Positions 51,857-64,000 of a stretch of DNA of 64,000 nucleotides are shown piece after piece. The stretch's first letter is position 1. Every line of letters starts with the position of its first letter. This DNA is from Eutreptiella sp. 'Long Island Sound 2002' (taxonomy: Eukaryota > Euglenozoa > Euglenophyceae > Eutreptiales > Eutreptiaceae): NCBI GenBank assembly GCA_964036045.1, contig OZ038401.1, forward strand, positions 30,192,492 to 30,256,491. The letters are read 5' to 3'. The position numbers were made by a program, and so were the translations under genes. The notes beneath the pieces were generated by a model. The model did no database searches and had not been told where the DNA came from. It saw nothing but the letters and a program-made list of their open reading frames with translations.

Positions 51857-54800
51857 TGATGATCGTCCACCAATGCGCGTGCACAGCTGTGGCGCCGGCA
51901 ACAAAAAAATCATTGTATACTGCTTGCCAAGGGCCAAAGGGCAAATTGCATTTGCTGTTTGCAATTATGATAAACACCTCATATGGGTGTGCTCAAACAT
52001 TATTTCTTAATGTAGTTGGCCCAGGGTGCCTGGACTCAACTGGTATCAACTCAACTCAACTGGTGACTTGAGCTTTGCAGCCGGTGGCGCCGGCAGCAAT
52101 ATAGTCATTTGACACCGCTTGCCGAAGGGCAAATTGCATTTTTCGTTTGCAATCATCGAACTTGTTGAGCCTGAAAAAAAAAAACAAAAAAAAACAGCAG
52201 TCTGGTCCCTATTCCCGAAGTGGTACAGTGTCCCAATCACTGTCACAGCAAGTAGCAGATTGAGAGGGATCAAAACCCGCTGTGTGCTGTGTGCTACATT
52301 GGGGGAGATCTTTGTTGCCTTCCAGTGGCCCGCTACACAACAACACAGGTGCGAAAACTGCCTGAAAAAGAGAAGACCAACAGATGTTTTTTTGTATTGG
52401 GGCACTTGATGTCGCAAGGGAGACACTTTGAATTGCTATGGGGACACATTTTCTGGTCATGGGGACACTTTGCATTTGTGGTGACGAAACTGTGACAGAC
52501 TCCATCAAACACTGTTGAATGGATTGCTAGTACTTGTTGCCATGTATGCTATGCATGCGCTACTTGGGATATGTGCATCGTAGGGTTGTCTCACTTTTAT
52601 TTTTCGTGAGGGTGAGGGATCGGCGACATCAACCCACGAGGCACCCCCCCACACACACCGAAGTTGAGTGTGAAAGCTTCTAGTAAGCCTCAACAGCTTC
52701 ACAACCTACCAAGCAACTGTTGTCACCCCCTTGGGGAGTGTTTGCCTAGCACATGCCCGGCGTGCTACTTTTGTACCAAGTATCCCGAATGTAGCCCCAG
52801 CTTTACCCTACCCCAGAGACGCCCCACAAGCAGACCAGAATCACCTCAAACGCTTCCCTACACAGCACACAACATAAGACCAAAAAGCTGTGAATTCAAC
52901 GCTCATTGTATTGACCCACACACAAGTGTAGACAAACCTGTTTATTGATAATACAATACAATACAACAACACAATACATTCACCACAAAGTGTGGTGTTG
53001 TGCTTCTGGGATCACAATGCACAAACATCAACCTCATCCACTCCATCTTCTATGTCATATAGGCACTGGTGCATAGTCCAAGACATGATGCCCCACTACG
53101 AGGTCGGGGACGAGGCACCAAACCACACCCTAGGGGGAACGTCGGCCTCTTTTTCAGCCGAAATGCCCCTGACCATCACTACTAACCAAATACGAAGGTT
53201 TTGCCAACATATTTAATTCACGGCGCGATTAGGGTGAAATTTTGTTCAAACGAAAAACAAAATTAAAACAAAAAAATTAAATTTCCACCCACAAGCCACA
53301 AAAAGGGCTGAAATTTCGCAATATTAGACAATTAATTAATTAATTACGGCTATGAGTAGGACCACGGGAGTCTTACCAGTTTGCATTCTGCCTGATCACT
53401 TGATCACTGTTTGTGGCCCTCTTTGCTTCCTATGTCATACTCTGTGTGATGTTATGAAGCGGTCTAATGATATCAACTTTGTGTTGACAAATGTTGCAAT
53501 GCATTGGGAAAGGAGTTACCTGACATCCAGTGTGCACCAAGAATTGCCAACATCCATCTAGAGAGCACCAATATGCAGGCACTGCAGGTAAAAAAGCCTC
53601 ACGCAAAAATTTGTTTTTGCAAAAAATAAATAAGAAAACATACAACATTTCTGGCTGTACACGATGGTTTCATCACGCAAAACGCGTCATTCGCAAAAAG
53701 AATCGCAAAAAATTTTTTTTTCCACTTTTGGGGGGGGCAAAAACACATTTTTGCTAAATATTAATTGTTTTTCAGCTTCGCAAAAAATTCATATTTAAAA
53801 TTTTTCGTATTTGGTTGGTACTAAACAACGAAGGGCTATGCTCCTTAAAATGCATTTGACCATATTAGGCATGGAGGACCTAGTGAGCCTAACGGTGGTA
53901 GCCATGCCAACAGGATCTCACCAGCAGTGAACGGAAGGATACAGGGTGTCAGGATGGGGAGATCATGACACCTATGTACTGGGGAAGGAAATGTTGTTTC
54001 GTGCACATTTGCAGTTGCGAACACAAGGGCAACTCAGAAATGGTGTCTACACAAGCAAGGGCATACAAGAAGGAGAATTCGTATAAGGGATCTGGCGTCA
54101 ATGTGAGCAGCCATACAAATTTGTGGAGGGTTGTTGAGGGTTTGCAAGGGTTGCTCATGGAGGGATGGTTGACAGTTGTTGGCAAGCAGATTCCCGTCTC
54201 CTTTCTTGCCCTGCACCTGCCATGCGGCCCCTTTTAAGGGCCATGGGTTACACTGCAGCTGCCGAGCTCCAAAGAATGGATGCCAGAGTGTTGTTTGCCA
54301 CGAAGACCACCCTGAAACCAGCACTGTTATAGCTGTGCAGCTTTGTCTTGGCTGAACATGACGGCAGCCATTGTTTGGAGATCGGGGACCCCTGGTTTTT
54401 GTGGAATCATTATCTGACGACACTTTTGTGGTCCAGGCAAGATGATAGGGTTGTCAGCCACTTGTAGTGGGGAAAATGTGCTGATTCATGCCTGGGATGC
54501 TGACAACAACATTCTCTTCAACGTCAACATATTTTCTGAGCCTCAAATCGAAGGATGCTCACATTGGAATTGGAAAAGAAACACAGAAAACACTATCTTA
54601 CCAAGTTTGTATGGGCAAAGAAAAGGATTACTGGATATCAATTCCATTCAAGACCCAAAATATTCAGGTCCTTTTTTTTCCTTCGGGTTTCCGTGTTTTT
54701 GATTTTGTCGGCGTTCTTCTGCTTGGGACTGCAGCCCACTTCCATTCTTTTGATGCGATTTTTGGCGAGTTTGAACAGGAGTCCCATACCCCACAGAACC

Positions 54801-54979
54801 GCTTGTATATGGGTTGTGCAAAGGCCCAGCCCTGTCTAAGCACGGGATCCCTGTCTGACCGTAGCTTTCCCTGCCTTCGTCCGTGCTTGTGCAAGGGGGG
54901 GGACGGAGCACAGCTGCCCGCAGCGGTATATGGTTGCGATTCAATGTTGCGGCCCGACCTGCTGTTGCTTTCCCAGACA
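51857..54979. other. Gene-free stretch with AT-rich element remnant
   Basis: A short block (CAAATTGCATTTGCTGTTTGCAAT near 51,943 and GGCAAATTGCATTTTTCGTTTG near 52,129) is repeated. At about 53,195-53,810 lies AT-rich sequence with TATTTAATTCACGG at one side and TTTTTGCTAAATATTAATT at the other; the same two blocks occur near 59,900 and 60,555, so this is a second copy of the element found in the GH81 intron. No gene is recognised. The last 500 bp may be promoter and 5' UTR of the GH81 gene. Confidence 0.5.
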
Positions 54980-57900
54980 ATGTTATCCACCATGTGGTCA
55001 CTTCTACTGGTCCTACTCTGGCAGCCGCTGTGCCTGGGTGCTCCTCTCGGGCCCTTTGCCGAAACACAGCCTGTGCTGCGCAAGACCCCTCACCCCTTGC
55101 AGCCCTCCTCACTGTGGTCGCCGAATCTGAGGCCACCCTACCCCACCAACACCTGGTGGATCGATGCGGTGCTCGGGGATGGCAGCACAGGAATTACACC
55201 AGAGCCTTACACTGTTTGGCTCCAGCAGGATGGAGTAATGGTCGCTCTTAATCGGAAGGAAGTAGCCCCCAACACAATGTATATTTTGAAGGTCTGCATG
55301 GTTAGTTTGGTGATGGTGGTTGGTGTGGAGAAGGCGGTAGTTCCAGTGAGGGCGCTTTTTGGTGGTGCAGGTGGCTGGTGTCGTGAGGTAGATTTTTTGT
55401 CGTTGCAGTGGAGGAGGCTTCATGTACATGGCGTTGGGTAGTGTGGGTGAGGGTGGTCGGCGTGGTGAGGGTGATCTGTGTGGATGAAGGTGGTTGGTGT
55501 GGGTGAGGGTAGTTCTTCGTGGTGAGGGTGGTGTGCTAAAGGTGGCTGGTGTGGTAAGTGTCTTTGGCCGCTGTACCGTGCGATTGCTCCCGTTGTCCCT
55601 CCCCTGTTTCCATTTTGTAGGTCTGGAACTGGGGTGTGAAGATCTCTGTTGGCCCGCTCCACACTGTTGGCCACGAGATTACTGCCTACGACGCGCTCTC
55701 GGTCACCGCGCGGTACCACGATTTCAAGACCAAAACCCCATTCGTGACCTTCCCGCTTGTGCGCGGGGCACCGTACCTGACGGCGCATTTCAAGGCAGGC
55801 GTGCTGCCCTCTCTTACGTTCCCGCACGCCTATTTGACCGGGGCCACGGGCAACGCAGACAACAAGAAATCGACGCCGGGGGTAGTGACGGGAACGCAGT
55901 TTGTTCTTACGTTGAACGGGACGCTGCAGACGTGGGTGCTCTACACCGAACATGAGATGTCGTTCAAATGGGATGCGATCTCCTTCCGAGGCATGGCGCT
56001 TCCGAGGGTCGACTGGACACTGCGGTGCGTCTGCCTGCACCCCCCCTGTGAAGCATGCCGGCGCCGGCGTGGGTGGCACGTCAAGGGGCAGAAGCACCAC
56101 TTGTGAGCAGAGGGACAACTGTCCCACTCTCACGTACGCAAAATACTTTTCCCAGTGTAATGTATTTCTGAAGATTCAAACCAGTGCGTACACCCGCAAG
56201 TACTAACTGGCATACTTACTCAGCCACCCCCCATCCCCCCAATGCGTGAACATGCGTATTTGTTCTTGTTGTGGATGATGTGGTGGTGCCATCGCCGTCG
56301 TAGTGGTACTGCTGATGCTGGGGCTGGGGCTGCCGCTGCAGCTGTAGCTGCTGCTGCTGCTGTTTCTCTGTGTGCTATTTTTGAACGCGTGTTTTATGGG
56401 TTGGAGTTCTGACGGTGGTGTCCAGTGCGTGCGTGTGTGCGTAACCCGTAAATCCGTAAAATGCCGGCACGGATGCGCACTGTGAGGAGGACTGGGGCAC
56501 CCTGCCTGTTTGCAGAGGTACTTTTGTGCGTGTGTCGATGGGTGTTCTGTGAGTGCGATCGAGTGACCATGTCCCAGAAAAGTGGTACACCACAGTGGGC
56601 CACGTCTTTCAGACTGGACCGTTCGGAAACCGCCATCCGAGGCCCACCTCCCGTCTTTTGCCCAAGCCCTCGGAGCCCCCTCTCCCCTTTTCCAGTTGGA
56701 TGTGCCCACCCTTCCAAGCGCGCTCTATCCGTGCACACAGACTGGCCGCCGTGGATTTCGGAGTTGAGATCGTCACCGCGCGGAAAGTCCTGGACAGGTA
56801 CGCGGACTGTGTCCCGACAGGGGGAACGGCGGAGGCGGATGTGGCGGAGTCCGACGCCGTGACGCAGCTGCGGTGGAAGGCCTCGACGCTGAGCGGCAAA
56901 GGCTGCGCCCCTCTGATCCTGGCGCTGCCGCATCAACAGGGCGTCATCAGCAAGAAGACGCACTACTTCACGGATTTGAAGTACGACGGGCTGCTGGGCC
57001 CAATGGTGGGCATTGCCGGGGAGGCGTGGACGTATCAGATGCCGCTGATTGACGTGTCCTGGCAGGCTCCGGAGCCCATTGAGAAGGACAAGCACGCGCA
57101 GATCATTGCCCAGCTCAAAGAGGATATTGTAAGCGTGGGGTTCGCCCCGGAGCCCTACTCCTTCGGTGCTCGCCCAGCGCCCGCCCCTGTGCACATGCAC
57201 AATGCACCGTCTGGCAGTGTTCCGTTTACATGCCACACATATTAGTCCCTAGTCTTCGCTTACGGATGCATGTCATGTCTTACGCATTTGTGCGTGGTCT
57301 TGCACTTGCCCCCAAGATTTCAATTTTGAAGGTTATCTTTGTTTTGACAATACATTTCGGCAGGTCAACTTTGGATTCTGCCCTCCGCAGTCGCGTTAGG
57401 GCCGCATGCACATTTGCCACGACCCTTGAACGTGAGGGTAGGGGGATGACTTCTGAGGGGGACAAAATTTTGTGCACAATTTTGCGAATTTTGCGGATTT
57501 GTGTGGCAGATTCCCGCATATTCTCTGCTTCACTCCACGCGTACTGACATGTGTTGGTTGGTGCCTCCGAACCGTTCGTGCCGGGAACGCCTCAGGCTGG
57601 GGTTGAGCTGAAAAGGCCAATACAACATGTAACGGACATGTGAACAAATGTGTACAAAATTCAGTCACGAGCCTGTCAACAACGTGGCAATAGCGGAGGC
57701 CTGGCCTCCATTCACGCACTCCCTGGTTGGGCATTGCCGTGCATAAGTTGATAACCCTTTTGTAATCATCGGCACAGAATTTGTCGCGTTAGAATAAGCT
57801 GCTGCAGAATTTTGTCTATCCCCCCAACCCCCTCAACAAGTCAATGGCTGGTTGCAGTCAGTGACCGGCCAACTACTTTCAGTCAAATGATTTTTTTCAG

Positions 57901-60900
57901 GGTGGTTTTGGCTCGGGCAAAACCACCGGTGTGGCAAACCGTGGCATGGCGGGGACAAAGCCAACACCACTTCAGAACGGGATCTGACTGCTGCCCGCTC
58001 CCACACCCTCACCCCAACAGCAAGCCCCACTGCTGCTGGGGTCGTCGACTGAGTCGCCCCCTGTACACGTGCAGCACGCCCTACCGCCACCGCGCGTCAT
58101 CAGGCAAGCAAGTCTGCCGCTTCGCCCGGGCCTCACTGATCGCAGAGGCCCTGGGGCAGGAGAAGCTCATGCAGTCCGCGGACCACATCCTCAAAAGTGC
58201 ATTCGCGGGGTACACCGGACTGAAGCCGGACCCCTTGCCGCAGGAGCCTGCCACAGTCCCCGAAGGTCCTCCTGGTGGTTGGGGCCCCGGAGGTCCCCCG
58301 GGCATGGGGGCGGCAGGTGTGGCTTGTGCCTTGTAATGGCCGCCCCCGTCGCTGCGCCCATATCGATCTGTAGCGACGGGGCGACCCGAAAATTCCTCGT
58401 CCCATGGGGAGGGGGCGGTGGAACAACGGGTGACGTAGCTTAGGCTGCGCGGCGGTTGGTTCGAAGCAGGCTATTGCTTCGAGGGCGGGGGGGATTGGAG
58501 GCCAAAAAAGAGGGTGCTCTACATCGTTTGAGCGGAGGGTGATATATACTGTTCGTGCACCCCCAGAGATCCGAGGGGGTGTAATGCCCCCTGCGCTGAT
58601 TTATGAGCGCTCACTCAATTGTTAGGGGTGCGCCTGTTTGGGTGTGTCGGCAGTGGTAGGGCAGTGTGCTTTTGTGTGACCATCACTAATCCATGATTTT
58701 TGTGGTCCACAAGGGAAAGTAATAAGATTGGGCCCATTGTCTGGAAACGCAAGGAAAGACGGGCTGGAGCGTGCACGCAACGCTCACAACTGACAGCAAT
58801 CCTCCGGGTTTGGGCCGGGGATGTTAGGGTGCAAGGGACCCGGGCGGAGTCGAGGGCTTGCGATTTGCGTCGGCCCTTTAAAAACGGAAAGTCTGATGAC
58901 CAGCAGTGGCTTGGCCACACAGTTCCCCCCGGTGTTCCATACCGCAACATGATCATTGACTCATATCAGCCCCCGCCCCCCCCCCCGCCCATCCCCCCGG
59001 AAAAAACTTGAATCGGTGCGTGCATCCGGAAGTACGAACCGGCTTGATGACTTAGCGACCCCCCACCTCCCGTGCGGGCCCTGTCGGTGGATGGGAAGGG
59101 CAGGCGGCGGGTTTCGGGAAACGGGACTGCGTGCTGCCCCCCAACCCCCTGTACAAAGTAGACCACGTACACCCAGAAGCACCAAGCGGCACACTGACTC
59201 AGCCTTCATGGCAACCAAGTCATAGTTCCAGCCCCATCCCTTTCAACCGAGCAGTCAGGCTGATGTCTCGTGTTGTTGGGCTGGTGGGGCGCTCCAATTC
59301 GTGCGGGGTAGTGCCGACCGCCCCCCTTTCCCCCCTGCCCCCCGCCCCCCCCCTCGGCGCTGCAGGTGCCGGCGGGGTAGACGAGATGCTGTTCGATACC
59401 ACGTGGAGCGGCGTCGTGCCGGAGAACGGCCTCAAGTTCGCGGACGCAGACTTCGGGGCCGGCTACTACAACGACCACCACTTCCACTACGGGTACTGGC
59501 TGTACGCCGCGGCCGTGCTGGCCCGGCACGACCGCGAGTGGGGGAGGCAGAGCCGCGGCTTTTTCACGGCCTTGGCCAGGGACATCGCCAATCCATCCCC
59601 GGCGGACACGCATTTCCCGGTGCACCGCTACTTCGACTTTTACGCCGGGCACTCTTGGGCAGCTGGGCTGATGCAGTTCACCAGCGGCAGGAATCAGGTT
59701 TGCCTGCCTTGCGGACATGTTCGCACTGGCTCGATTGACTCTCCCCTGAGACACAAACCCCAACGGCCTGTATAACCGACCGTACCCGCTCCGGACTTTT
59801 GTGGCAACCCCCACCAACCACCCGCCTGACCGTCGTTTGATGGTGCATGCACTTCTGAATGAAGAATGGGCCTGATACCGGGCAAACTTTGAATTTTTGG
59901 CAAAATATTTAATTCACAGCCTGGATTCTGGTGATTTCAGTGTGTCCGCAAAAAAAAAAATTAACGCAAAAAAATCAAATAATTATGGCATTCGGCAGCA
60001 CATTCTTGAAGAAATGTACGCAGATTTAAAGGAAATTAAGTAAATGAATGAAGGCTTTACTTGAGAACTTGGGGTACAACGACTATGGCCTGCTGCTTGA
60101 GAGGGCAGGAGTAACAGGCTTGCAAGAACTGCGAGCGACCACTAAGGGTGAATTGGTTAAGATGGGGATCTTGGCAGGCCATGCTGCAGCACTTCTGCAG
60201 CAAGGGAGGCGTCCTGATGACGCCACACGGACTGCCAAGGTCCTGAAATCTGCTGCAAGCCCAGCACCCAAGGCAGCACCAAACCCATGCACCTGTGTTT
60301 CGTTGCTGCAGTTCTGATATGTCCTGTGTGTCCTGTGATTTGTCCTGTGTGCACTCATCATCTTGCAGGTGGCTTTGTGTGAGTTGACAAATGGCGGGTC
60401 CAAAACGTTTGACGCAAAAAGAAAAATCTGGCCAAATAAATCGCAGAAATTCAATTAAATATAGCCTTTGCTAGGGTTAAATTGGGTGCCACAAAATGCC
60501 TATTTATGAAAAAAATCGCAAAAAAAAATATCCTTTCCGTTTTTTTGGACAAAAACAAAATTTTTGCTAAATATTAATTCCGATCTCTAAACGCAAAATT
60601 CAAGTTCTACAGAAGTTCGCGGTTTGCCCGGTATGACACTGAGGGTGCAGCTGTGCCTGACCGGTGTACCTCAAAGATCATTTGGGGTGTGGGGGGAGGC
60701 TGGTTTGTTCGAGCCGAAAATCTGGGGGTCCACAGAGGGGCTCTCGTGGCAGAGCCCGTGTAGAAGGGTAGCCCTAAAGGCTGGCGGTGGCTTGAAAGTT
60801 TGTTGCACAGCGGCCCCATGATACAGAATGATCAGTGCGGCGTGGGAGACCCCCCCCCCAAAAGTTGAGTAGGCGTACCTAGGGACAGCCCCGGCTAGCA

Positions 60901-63797
60901 GACTGCTGCTGTGCACAGCTGTACAACAGTGAGCGCCCGGCCGTGCCTGCGCGACGCCGTGTAGCCGTGCAACCAGGGGATGCCCCCTCAGCTCTGCTGC
61001 CCCGCACTGCTACTGTCTCTCCATGCCCTCAGGAGTCCATATCCGAGGCCGTGAACGCCTGGTACTCCCTGCAGCTGTACGGCAGTGCCATCGGGGACGA
61101 CAACATGGTCCGCACTGCGCGAATGCTGCTGGCCCATGAAATGGAGGCCGGACGCGTCTACTGGCGGTCCACGCAGTCCTTCTCTGTGTACCCCCCAGAG
61201 TTCGCGAAGCACAAAGGCGTGGGCATGATCTGGGAGGACAAGGTGGCGTTGGAGACGTGGTTCGGCGCGGGGCCCGTGTATGCGCTGGCCATCAACATGA
61301 TGCCGTACACGCCGCTGTCGCAGTTCTACTTGCGGAAGGAGTGGGTAAAGGAGGCGTTACCCATCCTTGAAAAGGTCGGCGTCGCCCTCAGGCTGTTGCA
61401 GGGGGGGGTGCGCGCGCGCGCGTCAGACTGCGAGTACCAACCGGCCTACTCCACCTTTGGTGCACCCGCCGCCCCCCCTCTCTGTTACAACTTCCTACAT
61501 CATTGGTGGAGAGCACCCTCCTATACTCACGGTCTGGGAGTGATGGAATACGAAGCCTGTCATCGGTGGCGGCGAGTGGACGCCAGAGGGCAGTAGCTGC
61601 AGATGTGACCAGTGGGGCAGACATTCCACTTGCACTCACAAAACTGCACGACTACAACCCCCCCAGCCCCCCCCCCCCCCACACACACATTTTTACCCTC
61701 CAGGCACTCCAACAGTAGGCACGGATAGTCCCCACCAGGGGACACGCGGGCACTGCAGGGTACGGGTTGTAACGGGCATGTCCTTTATGAGCTTGTGGCT
61801 CACCTCCGGCCACAAGCTCATCCCTTAGGCCGCTGTAGGAGCAGATAGGGGCAGGGGTGTAAGAACAGGGCCACGCAACCACCGCCCCATAATGTCACAA
61901 GAAAAAGACGACCCCTGTTTCTCCGGTGTTTATTACAGGTTTGCTTTTCTTTTTTGGCACGTTTGCCTTCCTGCCCCCGCGATCAGAGGTGGAGTTTGCC
62001 CCTTGGGGCTCCTTGGACTCGCCATGGGGCGACTCTCACTCACAGCGCTTGCTTTGTGCTTGCTGTCTTTGGGTGCACCCTGACCTACGGGAGCCACGGG
62101 ACTGACTGCAGCGCGGCTCTCCCCCTCAGTTCTTTGGGCGCACCCTGACCTGCAGGAGTCACAAGACCGGCTGTGCGACGCCGCTCCCCCCCCCCCTCGG
62201 GTTGAGATCGGGTTCCGTGCGGTGACAAGAGGGCAACTCAGTTCGCTGTGGGCCTTGCAAGACGCGCTAAGACCTCCGGAGCCCGTGCACGACCTGAGGA
62301 GACACGCGCTCTGAGCCTCCTGTCATCAGGAACTGTTCACTTTCTTCACGAACTGCCTTGGCCGGTGGGGAAAAGTGAATGCCCAGTTCCCACGCCACCC
62401 ACGACGCTGGTGGTCGACTGTGCGATGGGTGGCCCTGAGCCAGATCTGCAGGCCACACTAAGGTCTGCAGGTGCAAGTCCTGCAGACCGTCACCACCACC
62501 ATCACCACCCACATCATTCTGATTGACCCCCTTCCCCCTCAGCAACAGCGCGGAGGTACGCCTCTACAAAACACAACCGAGTGCATGAAACCGGAAGTGC
62601 CATTGCGTCAAACCTTGCACCTTTGACGGTTCACTCCCCAAAATGCCTGGAAATGCTGCGCACCGCTGATGTATAACACTCCGGAGCCCCTGGCCGTGTG
62701 TTAGGTGTCCCATGTCAGTGGTGGTGGGCACCTTCCTGTCTTCGTTGTCTTGTGAAAGTCTTCTTGTGCGCATGCTGGTGCCCACATGGGACGCAAAGGG
62801 GCGGAAGCAGCGCTTGTGAGCAGAGGGGCAGCAGTCCCAATCTCGCCAACCAACAAAATGTCTTCCCACCATCTGTGGACAAACAATGTAGACAACTTCC
62901 TCCCCAAAGCTCAAGCCAGCGTGCACACTGGGAAGTAACAACAGCCAGACTTACTGATCCTTTACCCACCCACCATTTGAAGAGGATGCCAAAGCCATTT
63001 CGCGTCCCTTTCCGCAGGCGTTGAACGAAGGCACGTACTCTTCTGATTGGAAAGTGGTTGTGTACATGGCCCAGGCAGTGATCAGCCCCAAGGCGGCCTG
63101 GCGGAATCTGATGGCCTGCACCGTGCGCTCTGACGAGGGCATGACACGGTCCAACGCCATGTGGTGGGTCGCCACGCGCCCCAACCCCATGAAGCCCGAC
63201 CCCCCCATCCCCGAACCCGTGGAATCCCTGCGACCCGCCCGCTTCCCAGTCCCGACAGAAGCACCCCCCGTTCCCGTCACTGTCCCGGCACAGGTCTACC
63301 CCAGCCCGCCGCCCGCGGCCGCCGGGCCCGGCCTTTCCGGCCCGTCCCGCAACCGCTACACCACCTCGGGCCCCGCGCTCGCCCAGAACCCGCCGGACCC
63401 GGAGCTCCCGCACTACTCCACCACCAACACCCCCTTGACGCAGCCCGGTCCAGCCCCGGGCCTCTCTTCCACTGGGAAGCCGCTCCCGGACCCAGTGCCC
63501 ATTGGGAATCCAGTGCTCCGTGATCCGCAGGGACTCCTCGACCCCAAGGCCGACGTTCCCCCGGCTCCGGCTCCGGACTCCCCCCCGGACACCCCCGAAC
63601 TGGACCCAGCGTTGTCACTCGCGCAAGGTTCCAGCACCCACTCCCAGACCACTCGCCTGGGGCTCTGGCTCGTCGCCATTGTGGCGCTGTCCGCGTACGT
63701 GTGGCACAAGGTGCACAAGGAGGGCCGCGACGAGGACGAGATGATCCTCGTGGGCGGCGACGACTATTACACCTCTTCGTACCATTCGTCCGCATAA
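54980..63797 (+). CDS. Endo-beta-1,3-glucanase, GH81, membrane-anchored (seven exons)
   Basis: Exons that agree in phase: 54,980 (or ATG 54,992)-55,291; 55,621-56,024; 56,741-57,128; about 58,109-58,265 (least certain); 59,366-59,697; 61,033-61,374; 63,018-63,797; about 900 aa. A signal peptide (MWSLLLVLLWQPLCLG) is followed by PYPTNTWWIDAVLGDG, the GH81 N-terminal motif. Beta-sandwich exons come next, then LILALPHQQGVIS, SGKQVCRFARASLIAEALG, and the catalytic region GAGYYNDHHFHYGYWLYAA (Asp acid) with YAGHSWAAGL and ESISEAVNAWYS (Glu), as in family GH81. WWVATRP closes the domain. It ends with a Pro-rich linker of about 150 residues, a membrane segment (LGLWLVAIVALSAYVW) and a short charged tail, so the enzyme faces the exterior or a lumen. 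It hydrolyses beta-1,3-glucan (callose-type wall or storage polymer). No frame damage is seen in the conserved exons, and it is the one apparent host gene here. Confidence 0.85.
59885..60600. mobile_element. AT-rich element remnant inside GH81 intron 5
   Basis: AT-rich arms (TATTTAATTCACAG near 59,906; TTTTTGCTAAATATTAATT near 60,560) resemble those at 53.2-53.8 kb. Both copies contain runs of CGCAAAAA. The part between carries the SAM-domain ORF. Ends and target duplication are not resolved. Confidence 0.5.
60045..60317 (+). CDS. SAM-domain ORF within GH81 intron 5
   Basis: 89 codons: ATG at 60,045 or the next at 60,048. Residues 3-50 match a sterile alpha motif: LLENLGYNDYGLLLERAGV, then LQELRATTKGELVKMGI and GHAAALLQQ, the usual five-helix spacing. 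A basic Ala/Pro-rich tail follows and the frame ends at TGA 60,315-60,317. SAM domains mediate protein-protein or RNA contacts. It lies between AT-rich repeat arms, so it probably belongs to an element rather than to the host gene; a retained exon of GH81 is unlikely because the exons either side already join in phase. Confidence 0.5.
61375..63017. other. GH81 intron 6, no gene seen
   Basis: 1.64 kb between exons 6 and 7. It contains a (CG)n patch at about 61,409-61,420, a C-run near 61,670, a partly repeated GGGCGCACCCTGACCT block (62,070 and 62,140 regions) and no domain-bearing ORF. Confidence 0.6.
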
Positions 63798-64000
63798 GGT
63801 TTGCGGGAAGTGTCGGCACATGTCCTGGCTATGAGCATTGAGTGTCTACAAGCTGTGGGTACTGCCTGTTTTTGCACTTTCAAAAGCGGGTGTCCCAGAG
63901 CTATGGGCACTACCTGTTAGCACGTAATGGGCAGTGCTTGTCGGGGCAGCGCCTGTCCCAGCCACACAAGCCGCAGTAGCACCCCAAGCTACACCCAGTC
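63798..64000. other. 3' flank of GH81 gene
   Basis: Short imperfect repeats of GGGCAGTGC/GGGTACTGCCTG. No further gene is recognised before the window ends. Confidence 0.5.

Overview
This window reads as nuclear DNA of a repeat-rich unicellular eukaryote. Genes are split by GT-AG introns, there are long G/C homopolymers and micro- and minisatellites, and there is no operon structure. A prasinophyte-type green alga (something like Cymbomonas/Pyramimonas) is my best guess, from the look of the decayed Ulp1-like gene, the N-terminal GIY-YIG retroelement and the minisatellite. That placement is an inference, not a demonstration.

Layout. 1-12.9 kb: no intact gene; dispersed repeats, short tandem repeats, a decayed PHD-finger gene lying between palindromic arrays (6.2-7.3 kb), and several small elements built from other palindromes. 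12,884-24,799: a DNA transposon (E1) with its own terminal inverted repeats. It carries a 2-oxoglutarate/Fe(II) oxygenase gene, a coiled-coil segment, a second oxygenase-like domain and an RNase H-fold (DDE-type) transposase; a 4.78-kb non-coding foldback element is inserted inside the second oxygenase domain. 25.3 kb: a broken ubiquitin sequence that runs straight into a 25-bp minisatellite. 26,835-47,329: a Penelope-like retroelement (575-bp direct repeats at its ends, zinc-knuckle ORF1, GIY-YIG endonuclease ahead of the reverse transcriptase) that sits inside the minisatellite. It is itself broken by two DNA elements: E2 (30,632-37,205, a relative of E1) and E3 (39,133-45,660, an unrelated element with a ParB-like gene and a large unknown protein). 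The minisatellite continues to about 51 kb and is followed by a decayed Ulp1-like protease. 54,980-63,797: the only evident host gene, a seven-exon GH81 endo-beta-1,3-glucanase with signal peptide and C-terminal membrane anchor; intron 5 holds an AT-rich remnant with a SAM-domain ORF.

The unusual theme is a set of elements that each carry a private, perfect palindrome of 16-20 bp: E1 TAGTTATCGCGCGATAACTA, E2 AGTATACGGCCGTATACT, E3 CTGGCCGAAATTTCGGCCAG, the foldback CAGTGAGCGCTCACTG. The palindromes are clustered near both ends and also inside the introns of the element genes, usually just upstream of the 3' splice site, and are almost absent from coding sequence. E1 and E2 have homologous genes but unrelated palindromes and inverted repeats, so the palindrome appears to turn over with the element. 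This architecture, with carried oxygenases (E1/E2) or a ParB-like protein (E3), is the candidate undescribed system. The nesting (minisatellite, then PLE, then E2/E3; E1, then foldback) gives relative ages, and reading frames that rejoin across most insertions support 2-3-bp target duplications.
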